22,647 nt of DNA, from the NCBI GenBank assembly GCA_002015125.1, contig MUYB01000036.1, forward strand, positions 7,752 to 30,398, read 5' to 3'. Below are positions 1-4,621 of the stretch, in pieces. Source of the stretch: [Haemophilus] felis. GTDB lineage: Bacteria; Pseudomonadota; Gammaproteobacteria; Enterobacterales; Pasteurellaceae. How positions within the stretch are numbered: the stretch's first letter is position 1; each line of letters opens with the position of its first letter. Under the pieces are notes generated by a model that saw only the letters and a list, made by a program, of their open reading frames with translations, was not told the DNA's origin and made no database searches. The position numbers were made by a program, and so were the translations under genes.

Positions 1-61
1 ATGCAACGCATAGGGGAAGCTATATAATCATTTAGGGCTGTTTATGTCTAAGTAAATCTCT

Positions 62-163
62 CTAAAATCTCATACAAATTGACATCCTCCCCACCCTAAA
101 GGACGTGGTTTTACGGCACAGCTGATAAACGGCTCTCATTTCATCTAAATGACGGCTAAACAT
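62..163 (-). pseudogene. Short ORF fused to an IS200/IS605-type right-end remnant
   Basis: Starting at 163 on the minus strand, ATG is preceded by AAGGGG at 5 nt spacing and opens a 33-codon frame ending at 62. Its 3' two-thirds coincide with the nucleotide signature CCTTTAGGGTGGGGAGGATG at about 82-101, followed by TCAA. This is the conserved right-end and omega-RNA 3'-end pattern of IS200/IS605-type tnpB elements (family knowledge from memory). The good ribosome site directly after the upstream gene at 173-631 suggests the start of a third gene of the par operon that was truncated by the element. Equally, the frame may be accidental and only the transposon end real. No tnpB or tnpA gene is present in this window, so the element is a remnant here. 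I do not recognise the peptide. Confidence 0.35.
78..130 (-). mobile_element. IS200/IS605-family right-end / omega-RNA 3' end remnant
   Basis: On the minus strand the segment contains an imperfect hairpin, CCACGTCC-TTTA-GGGTGG, directly followed by GGAGGATGTCAA. This arrangement is characteristic of the right end of IS605/IS1341-like elements, where it also forms the 3' end of the guide RNA used by TnpB. In an intact element tnpB would lie at higher coordinates on this strand, but the region there holds the unrelated gene at 173-631. Only the terminal 50-60 bp therefore remain. It could be a deletion remnant or a minimal non-autonomous derivative. The hairpin may now serve as a weak transcription terminator for the par operon. 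Confidence 0.5.
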
Positions 164-172
164 ACTTACCCC

Positions 173-631
173 TTAAAAATTTTTAAACGCTGAAATATCC
201 ATTTTCAAGTGGTTTTGAGCAAAATATAACAAGTAAAGTAAAACAACGCCTTTTATCCCAATATTATATCCAGTACCTTTGTAATAAGAGCTTAACGCTT
301 TCAAATCCTCGTGTAAATTCATTATTTTTTGTAATCTTGTCGCGATCCCGTGTTTTTTGTTATACACAAAATTGATATGCTGATTTAGAAAACCTATATC
401 AATTTTATGACCTTGAGCAAAAAGAAACGCATTCCAAACTACTTGACTATGAGAAAGATTCGTTTTTGATGACAATTCCTCAAGAAAAGCCTTTTGTTCT
501 TCACTTAGAGAAAGCATAAATTGATTACCTACTTTTTTAGGCTTATCAATAACATCTGCTTTTTTAATATTTCCATTGTTTGCTTTTTTGATAAATTTTT
601 GAATATCTAATGTTTCACCGATTGCTTGCAT
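173..631 (-). CDS. Putative centromere-binding partner of ParA (RHH-like)
   Basis: This 152-residue protein is encoded immediately downstream of the ParA-type ATPase, only 4 nt after its stop codon. Its ribosome site (GGGGA) overlaps the end of parA, so the two are probably translationally coupled. Residues about 37-72 read like a ribbon-helix-helix unit: a short strand (QFMLSLS), a first helix (EEQKAFLEELSSKT) and a second helix starting at NLSHSQVVWNAFLFA. The N-terminal 35 residues are lysine-rich and probably flexible, and the C-terminal half looks helical. Small ParA proteins of type Ib partition loci are normally paired with a small RHH DNA-binding protein that recognises repeats upstream of the operon, and such repeats exist here at 1324-1392. 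The role is inferred from context. I do not recognise the family by sequence. Confidence 0.55.
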   Translation of the reverse strand: MQAIGETLDIQKFIKKANNGNIKKADVIDKPKKVGNQFMLSLSEEQKAFLEELSSKTNLSHSQVVWNAFLFAQGHKIDIGFLNQHINFVYNKKHGIATRLQKIMNLHEDLKALSSYYKGTGYNIGIKGVVLLYLLYFAQNHLKMDISAFKNF

Positions 632-635
632 AATT

Positions 636-1286
636 TTATTCCCCTAAAACTGATTTAATAACATTTTCAATCTCGATTGCAGATTTATTTTTACGCAAAT
701 CAAAACAAGAGCTGCCTGTGGCATAAGTTGTTTTTAAAGGCTTTCTAGTATAAATAAACTGTTCTACAACTGTTCCAATTGGTTTATTGCTTAAAAATGC
801 TAATAAGGCATTTTTGGCGTCTTTTGCCTCATTATCTAAATGATGAGTAGCACAATCATTTAACAAGTAATAAACCTTGATATTTGGGTTGTACTCTAAA
901 ATTCCAGTTAAAATCTGATTATGAGCAGGAATCGTATCAAGGGCTGATTGTGTCGGCTGTAAAGGTGAAATTACAATATCCGTAAAAGCTAGAATTGCAC
1001 GTCCTGTTTCAGTATCCGCTCCAGCAGAATCAACCAAGATATAATCATATTCCTTTGTTTTCTTTAAGGATTTTAAAAAATCTAAATCCGCCTCAAGTAA
1101 ATCAAAATTTTGAGGGTATGTCTCATTTGAAAAACGACGAATAGCCCATTTTTGAATACTTCCTTGCGGATCACAATCCATTATTGCTATATGATGTTGT
1201 CCAGCTAATTTAACGGCAAATTGGGCAAGAAGAGTAGATTTACCCACTCCCCCTTTTACGCTATCAAAAAGAATAATCGAACTCAT
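636..1286 (-). CDS. parA: ParA/MinD-type partition ATPase
   Basis: This 216-residue P-loop ATPase belongs to the ParA/Soj superfamily and probably drives plasmid segregation on the nucleoid. The deviant Walker A motif KGGVGKST is at residues 11-18 with the signature lysine at 11. Walker A' is MDCDPQG, near residue 37, and Walker B is YILVDSAGAD, near residue 80. There is no N-terminal DNA-binding extension, which places it with the small (type Ib) plasmid ParA proteins. I chose the start at 1286 rather than the upstream in-frame codon at 1331 because GGAGGA sits 6 nt in front of it and the protein then begins directly with the first beta strand. Tandem repeats immediately upstream are the likely centromere/operator. 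The RHH-like partner follows downstream. Confidence 0.9.
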   Translation of the reverse strand: MSSIILFDSVKGGVGKSTLLAQFAVKLAGQHHIAIMDCDPQGSIQKWAIRRFSNETYPQNFDLLEADLDFLKSLKKTKEYDYILVDSAGADTETGRAILAFTDIVISPLQPTQSALDTIPAHNQILTGILEYNPNIKVYYLLNDCATHHLDNEAKDAKNALLAFLSNKPIGTVVEQFIYTRKPLKTTYATGSSCFDLRKNKSAIEIENVIKSVLGE

Positions 1287-1323
1287 AAGAAATCCTCCAT
1301 AAGATAATAAAGACGATTGATTA

Positions 1324-1392
1324 GATAGCATAAGGATAGCATAAGCAAATAAAAAAGCAAATAAAAGCTAAATAAAAAAGCAGATAAAAAAG
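1324..1392. repeat. Degenerate 10-13 bp tandem repeats upstream of parA (candidate parS)
   Basis: Two perfect adjacent copies of GATAGCATAAG (1324-1334, 1335-1345) are followed by about four A-rich units with the shape C-N-AATAAAAAAG, at 10-13 bp spacing, up to about 1392. The array sits just upstream of parA and would overlap its promoter region. Arrays of short direct repeats in this position are where RHH partner proteins of type Ib partition systems bind, acting as both centromere and operator. The A-tracts recur about once per helical turn, so intrinsic curvature is likely. Repeats are seen directly; the function is inferred. Confidence 0.5.
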
Positions 1393-1494
1393 TTATGCAA
1401 AAAAACGTTATATTTTGTTTTCGATAAAGCTCGATTGTAAGATGTGGACGGTTTAACGGTTTTGCCCGTTGGGACGTGTTGAAAAACCATTGAT

Positions 1495-1531
1495 AACTTA
1501 TTGAAAACTAAAAATCAGTTTTCAACAAGTT
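1495..1531. repeat. Inverted repeat / hairpin
   Basis: AACTT-a-TTGAAAACT (1495-1509) is complementary to AGTTTTCAA-c-AAGTT (1517-1531) around a 7-nt loop: fourteen paired positions with one mismatch. It has no T-run directly after it on the plus strand, so it is not a classical terminator in that direction. It may be an operator, a replication hairpin or an RNA structure. Confidence 0.6.
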
Positions 1532-1759
1532 ACCGCTTCGCTTCAACAGTTTTACAACACTCAAAACCTACCGCCCACAACTTACAAGCTCACCAATAAT
1601 AAATTTTTTTTTTTTGCAAACAAAAACAAACAAAAAGAAAAAGGATAAACCGAGCCTTTCAGGTATGCCCCCCCTCCCCCCACAGATTGCCCTGCGTTGG
1701 TTGCCTCTCCGTAGGCTCGCCCCGAAAAAATTTGCAAAAAATTTTCAGTTAAAAGCCCG

Positions 1760-1823
1760 CTATCGCATTTTATTTTTAGGTTCGTTTCCAATCCTAAAAA
1801 GCCCCGCCTTTACCCTGCGATAG
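1760..1823. repeat. Nested inverted repeats
   Basis: The outer arms CTATCGC (1760-1766) and GCGATAG (1817-1823) enclose inner arms TTTTTAGG (1773-1780) and CCTAAAAA (1793-1800), with a 12-nt apical loop. Two concentric pairings of this length in 64 bp suggest a structured RNA or a cruciform-forming DNA site. No coding function is apparent. Confidence 0.5.
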
Positions 1824-1882
1824 ATCAAAATCATATAAGGTAATCCATATCATTCCGCTAATGCGTTTTCTCATTCCTCATA

Positions 1883-1905
1883 CTTACAAGCAACTGTAAG
1901 CGATA
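1883..1905. repeat. Orphan iteron core with inverted half-site
   Basis: AACTGTAAGCGATA (1892-1905) is identical over 14 nt to the core of the 22-bp iterons at 22548-22647. Immediately upstream CTTACA (1883-1888) is the inverted counterpart of TGTAAG (1895-1900), so the site reads as an inverted repeat of iteron half-sites. In iteron plasmids such inverted half-sites are typically the autoregulatory operator bound by Rep dimers (established knowledge). Here no rep gene follows, so the role is uncertain. Confidence 0.55.
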
Positions 1906-1942
1906 CTGAATTGTTACTTAGATTTTAATGCTCTTGGGTGTA

Positions 1943-1966
1943 GTGCTACGGCTGCCCGTCTAGCAC
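1943..1966. repeat. Hairpin GTGCTA...TAGCAC
   Basis: GTGCTA (1943-1948) pairs with TAGCAC (1961-1966), and the interior ACGG/CCGT can pair further, giving a GC-rich stem-loop that is unusual for this AT-rich stretch. It lies about 40 bp after the orphan iteron. It could be part of an RNA or a protein-binding site. Confidence 0.45.
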
Positions 1967-2151
1967 GCTCCCCTCTGTCTCAATGCCGACTGTTCTCGTG
2001 ATTCCAAACACTGAGCAATACTAAATAGGGGATTTGATTTTTGATAGGCGTTATGGATTGATAAAAGAGGCTATAAGCCTTATTTGACACGTCTTTACTT
2101 TGTAAAGCTACTAAAATGAAAGGTAATTATTAAATTTTGAGCTTTTAGGCG

Positions 2152-2179
2152 TTGCAATAACACTTAAAAGTAGTATAAT
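2152..2179 (+). promoter_or_regulatory. Promoter of the candidate small RNA
   Basis: TTGCAA (2152-2157) and a perfect TATAAT (2174-2179) are separated by 16 bp, a good sigma-70-type arrangement. Transcription would begin at about 2185-2187, exactly at the 5' arm of the structure described next. No open reading frame follows, which points to a non-coding transcript. Confidence 0.6.
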
Positions 2180-2184
2180 CATCT

Positions 2185-2290
2185 CTGAATTTTAGCAGTT
2201 GGTCTCTGAAAATCCTTAACTGCAACCGAATTTAAAATGTTGGTAGCATTTCAAATTCAGGAAAGAAGCTCACATTTGTGGGCTTTTTTT
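2185..2290 (+). ncRNA. Candidate structured small RNA (~105 nt)
   Basis: A self-contained unit with promoter, structured body and intrinsic terminator. A first stem-loop pairs GCAGTT (2195-2200) with AACTGC (2218-2223) around a 17-nt loop. A second stem-loop pairs GAATTT (2228-2233) and AAATG (2235-2239) with CATTT (2247-2251) and AAATTC (2253-2258). The 5' end CTGAATTT (2185-2192) can compete for AAATTCAG (2253-2260), so two mutually exclusive folds are possible. The transcript ends at a perfect 8-bp terminator stem followed by T7. No start codon with a ribosome site and a meaningful frame is present. It lies between the par locus and the tra operon and could be a copy-number or transfer regulator. 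It does not resemble any RNA family I can name with confidence. Confidence 0.55.
2266..2290 (+). terminator. Intrinsic terminator of the candidate small RNA
   Basis: AAGCTCAC (2266-2273) pairs over all eight positions (one G-U) with GTGGGCTT (2278-2285) around the loop ATTT, and the stem runs straight into a T tract ending at 2290. Confidence 0.75.
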
Positions 2291-2368
2291 CTATCTCATC
2301 TTTTCTATTTTCCTTACAACTCCCCATAAAAGAAGAAGTATCAAGGTTTAGCTTCAATCATTCTACGC

Positions 2369-2423
2369 TTGTTTACAAAAAGATCAAGAAAAGATCTATA
2401 TTGTTTCAAAAAATTGTAAACAA
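2369..2423. repeat. Inverted pair TTGTTTACAA / TTGTAAACAA
   Basis: Two perfect 10-bp inverted copies (2369-2378 and 2414-2423) flank a 35-bp spacer containing two GATC sites. Each copy is itself a TTGT-NN-ACAA palindrome, as expected for a dimeric DNA-binding protein. The same TTGTAAACA word recurs near the oriT candidate at 22502-22510. Confidence 0.5.
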
Positions 2424-2452
2424 ATCTTTTACTCCCTCGCTATAACGGCTAA

Positions 2453-2468
2453 AATCAATAGATTGATT
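2453..2468. promoter_or_regulatory. Palindrome matching the IHF consensus
   Basis: AATCAAT-AG-ATTGATT is a perfect palindrome and fits WATCAANNNNTTR on both strands. It lies about 55-70 bp upstream of the -35 element of the tra promoter, a position where IHF bending commonly acts. The consensus is loose in AT-rich DNA, so this is a suggestion only. Confidence 0.35.
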
Positions 2469-2510
2469 GCACAGGCTTATTTTTTGTGCATTACAATTTT
2501 GTGATTTTAT

Positions 2511-2550
2511 TTCAAATTTAAATTGAATTTTAAACATAAAAGCGTATAAT
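2511..2550 (+). promoter_or_regulatory. Likely promoter of the tra operon with overlapping inverted repeat
   Basis: A TTGAAT -35-like hexamer (2523-2528) and a perfect TATAAT -10 (2545-2550) are spaced by 16 bp, with transcription expected near 2557. An inverted repeat TTCAA-N7-TTGAA (2511-2527) overlaps the -35 element and is a natural operator candidate for the small RHH-type protein encoded first in the operon. The leader from about 2557 to 2604 ends with an AAGGGG ribosome site in front of the ATG at 2605. Confidence 0.55.
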
Positions 2551-2604
2551 TACTGTGCGCCCTATCTTAATATAAACACTTAATAGAAAAGGGGTATCTA
2601 ATTT

Positions 2605-2814
2605 ATGGCAACTACACTGCGAATTTCTGACCGTAGGGAAAAAATGGCTGAATCAATCGCATTACAAGCTAGCTTAAAGTGCAATCGAATAGTGAAAGTT
2701 AGCGAAATTTTAAACTTCATTTTAGATAGATATTTGAATCTTGAGAATGAATCAGAAATCATCAAGGAGTTTAAAGTCCAAGCAGACAAGAAAGAGGAGC
2801 AAAAAACAAAATGA
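2605..2814 (+). CDS. Small RHH-like protein, probable regulator of the tra operon
   Basis: This 69-residue protein is the first gene of the conjugation operon. The N-terminal pattern TTLRISDRREK followed by two predicted helices (MAESIALQAS and KVSEILNFILDRYL) fits a ribbon-helix-helix DNA-binding fold, and the C-terminal 15 residues are charged. Its position directly after a promoter carrying an inverted repeat suggests autoregulation of the operon. That role is inferred. The stop codon overlaps the ATG of the next gene (ATGA), so both are coupled. A ribosome site, GGGG, lies 10 nt before the start. Confidence 0.6.
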   Translation: MATTLRISDRREKMAESIALQASLKCNRIVKVSEILNFILDRYLNLENESEIIKEFKVQADKKEEQKTK

Positions 2815-3119
2815 AATTAAAAAATTTACTAATTCCTGCTTTACTGGCTTTAGGTTTAACGGCTTGTAATGAAGAATCAACTACTGATCATAGTGGCACT
2901 TACAAAAGCGAAAGTGGGCTAGTGCTTATTTTAGAAAAGCAAACAAATTCAAAAGACTACAAATTTACAACTGAATTATATAAAGGCAAACAATTTACTG
3001 TTTCCGCTCAAATTAAAGACCAAAATTTACTTTATGATTCAAAAGGTAACTTATTAGGTGAATTGCAAGAAAATAGTTTTAAAAATACTAAAGGAGTGAT
3101 TTTTTCTAAATCAAATTAG
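2811..3119 (+). CDS. Small lipoprotein of unknown function
   Basis: The 102-residue product starts with a lipoprotein signal peptide, MKLKNLLIPALLALGLTAC, whose lipobox LTAC puts the lipidated cysteine at residue 19. The mature part is about 84 residues, hydrophilic, with strand-like alternation (GTYKSESGLVLILEKQ, KFTTELYKGKQFTV) suggesting a small beta domain. It overlaps the preceding gene by 4 nt, and GAGGAG lies 11 nt upstream of its start. Lipoproteins at the edge of T4SS operons sometimes mediate entry exclusion, but nothing in the sequence proves that here, and it is not the VirB7 homologue, which is encoded later. I do not recognise its family. Confidence 0.7.
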   Translation: MKLKNLLIPALLALGLTACNEESTTDHSGTYKSESGLVLILEKQTNSKDYKFTTELYKGKQFTVSAQIKDQNLLYDSKGNLLGELQENSFKNTKGVIFSKSN

Positions 3120-3135
3120 GTTTAGCAGAATAATT

Positions 3136-3182
3136 CGTTTTTTTATGTAATAAAAAAACGCCATAACATTATACATAATGTT
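3136..3182. repeat. Two adjacent hairpins between the lipoprotein gene and virB1
   Basis: CGTTTTTTT (3136-3144) pairs with AAAAAAACG (3152-3160). Just after it AACATTAT-AC-ATAATGTT (3165-3182) is a perfect 18-bp palindrome. The first could slow or end transcription; the second looks like an operator. They separate the two regulatory/accessory genes from the VirB genes. Confidence 0.5.
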
Positions 3183-3224
3183 GCAAAAAATAACAATAAT
3201 TTTTTTAAAATCAAAGGGTTATTT

Positions 3225-3872
3225 ATGTCCTCTTTATCGGTAAAAATGTTATTTAGCTTATTTGCTCAATGTGCTTCTGATGTTGCCCCTGAAACATTGC
3301 ACACATTGATAGGCGTAGAGAGCAGTCGCAATCCTTATGCGATTGCAGTCGTTTACGACAAAAATACGCCTGATGAGAAAAAATTACATTTTAATCAACC
3401 ACAAACAGAACAAGAGGCACAAAATATTATTTCAGCACTTAACGCAGAACCAATTACTTATAAAAGCTATTCTGTTGGCTTAATGCAAGTAAACAGTTCT
3501 AATTTTAAACAGTATGGTATTACTGAAGAAAATATGTTTAATGCTTGTAAAAATATAGAAACAGGTGCAGAAATTTTCAAAGCCTGCTATGCCTCTGCTG
3601 AAAAAAATAACCCTCAAAAAAATGAACAGGAATTACTCCGCATAGCGTCATCTTGCTATTACTCAGGAAATGAAACAAGAGGATTCAAAACTGAAAAAAA
3701 TGGCACATCCTATGTCGATAGAATCAATGCAACAGTAGCAAAGAATTACCAAGTTCCTGCTATTAAGCCATTGAATGAAGAGAATAATAACTCTTCAGAA
3801 CAATCCCCTCAAGAATATGAACAACCCACTCCTAAAAAAGTGAGAGCTTGGGATATTTTTGAGGATTTTTGA
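3225..3872 (+). CDS. virB1: VirB1-type lytic transglycosylase
   Basis: This 215-residue protein has an SLT (lysozyme-like) domain in residues about 15-150. It cuts peptidoglycan locally so the T4SS can assemble through the wall. The catalytic glutamate is E32 in LIGVESSRNP. The conserved GLMQVNSSNF block follows near residue 88, and the later GAEIFKACYA and ASSCYYSGN blocks complete the fold. There is no clear cleavable signal peptide, only a moderately hydrophobic N-terminus, so the export route is uncertain. The C-terminal 50 residues are N/E/Q/P-rich and probably disordered. It is followed by the pilin gene, as in other VirB operons. Confidence 0.9.
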   Translation: MSSLSVKMLFSLFAQCASDVAPETLHTLIGVESSRNPYAIAVVYDKNTPDEKKLHFNQPQTEQEAQNIISALNAEPITYKSYSVGLMQVNSSNFKQYGITEENMFNACKNIETGAEIFKACYASAEKNNPQKNEQELLRIASSCYYSGNETRGFKTEKNGTSYVDRINATVAKNYQVPAIKPLNEENNNSSEQSPQEYEQPTPKKVRAWDIFEDF

Positions 3873-3894
3873 TAAAAACTTAAGGAAAACGTAT

Positions 3895-4200
3895 ATGACT
3901 TTAACACAAAATAAACTCACTTTTTTAGCGATCCTAATGATTGTATTACTTTCAATGTTTGTAAGCCCAGATGTTTTAGCCGCAGGCGGTTTAGATTCAG
4001 GCGTTCAAGCTACGAGTGAATTCAAATCAATTGGTTACAAATGGTTAGCAATCCTTTCAACAGGTTACATTATTTTTAATGTTGTAATGGCATATTTAGG
4101 TCGCAAAGGTTGGGGTGATGTCGCTATGGCTGTGATGTATTGTGCAATCGCAGGTGGTGCAGTCGCTCTAGGTGATTACGCTTGGGGTATTTTTAGCTAA
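3895..4200 (+). CDS. virB2: VirB2 pilin (major subunit)
   Basis: The 101-residue prepilin has a long N-terminal signal region with a hydrophobic stretch ending at DVLAAGG (cleavage likely after VLA, about residue 30). The mature protein is about 70 residues with two hydrophobic helices (about WLAILSTGYIIFNVVMAYLG and AVMYCAIAGGAVALGDYAW), the classic VirB2/TrbC layout. I chose ATG 3895, preceded by AAGGA at 8 nt, over the in-frame TTG at 3859, which would overlap virB1 and has no ribosome site. A hairpin with a T tail follows the gene and could allow more pilin than downstream products. Confidence 0.88.
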   Translation: MTLTQNKLTFLAILMIVLLSMFVSPDVLAAGGLDSGVQATSEFKSIGYKWLAILSTGYIIFNVVMAYLGRKGWGDVAMAVMYCAIAGGAVALGDYAWGIFS

Positions 4201-4206
4201 AAATAC

Positions 4207-4242
4207 TTGCCTTATTTAATGTATTAAATAGGGCAATTTTCT
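4207..4242 (+). terminator. Attenuating hairpin between virB2 and virB3
   Basis: TTGCCTTATTTAAT (4207-4220) pairs with ATTAAATAGGGCAA (4223-4236), 14 positions including one T-G, with only GT between the arms, and is followed by TTTTCT. The tight, AT-rich stem and short T run suggest partial termination or 3'-end protection of a pilin mRNA. Confidence 0.55.
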
Positions 4243-4258
4243 AATTAAGAGGTGAAAA

Positions 4259-4621
4259 ATGAGTGATAACAATGAAGATGATTCTTTTCCATCATTTAAC
4301 GGTATGAATCGCCCAGCAATGGTATATGGCGTACCTATGGTTTTAGGTATTTTTACGGCTTTATTCATTGTTCTAAGTCTTTTTGGTGGTTTCTACCTAA
4401 AACTAGGTTATTACGCTTGGATATTGCCCTCTCTTGGTTTGATGTTTCTACTCTTTATTAAAATAATTTCTGAAGATGACCCTAACGCCCTAGCGTTTAT
4501 TCGTTGGCGAATCAGAGCTTATTTAATAATGCTTTCGCAGGGCAACCCAATTATTCATTTATCAAGTAATGCTGTAAGCAGAAAGGTGTACAATGCAAAT
4601 AGACAATTTAAAAAACTCTAA
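4259..4621 (+). CDS. virB3: VirB3-like inner-membrane T4SS protein
   Basis: The 120-residue protein has a polar N-terminus, two adjacent transmembrane helices (about residues 22-45 and 50-70) and the sequence DDPNALAFIRWRIRA after the second helix, as in VirB3/TrbD proteins. VirB3 works with VirB4 and VirB6 in the inner-membrane part of the channel. AGAGGTG precedes the start. The 3' end overlaps virB4 by 29 nt, consistent with the tight coupling (and occasional fusion) of VirB3 and VirB4 in other systems. Confidence 0.88.
   Translation: MSDNNEDDSFPSFNGMNRPAMVYGVPMVLGIFTALFIVLSLFGGFYLKLGYYAWILPSLGLMFLLFIKIISEDDPNALAFIRWRIRAYLIMLSQGNPIIHLSSNAVSRKVYNANRQFKKL

Larger units (their letters stand above)
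1393..2151. other. Gene-free structured region (possible replication/regulatory region)
   Basis: I see no convincing gene here. The region holds a small hairpin at 1455-1470 (AACGG/CCGTT), a strong hairpin at 1495-1531 (AACTT-a-TTGAAAACT with its complement), a T12 run at 1604-1615, and a C7-T-C6 tract at 1668-1681. It also has nested inverted repeats at 1760-1823, an isolated iteron core at 1892-1905, a GTGCTA...TAGCAC hairpin at 1943-1966, an AGGCT/AGCCT hairpin at 2068-2080, and a CTTTAC/GTAAAG palindrome at 2093-2107 just after a TTGACA hexamer. This density is more typical of a plasmid control or origin region than of spacer DNA. Which part is functional cannot be told from sequence alone. 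Confidence 0.5.

Noticed and set aside
1773..1800. tRNA T-arm-like GGTTCGTTTCC
   Set aside because: No acceptor stem, D-arm or anticodon arm can be built around it.
1582..1823. Overlapping 69-codon ORFs on both strands
   Set aside because: Low-complexity sequence over C/T and A tracts, no ribosome sites, no protein-like pattern. The inverted repeats explain the region better.
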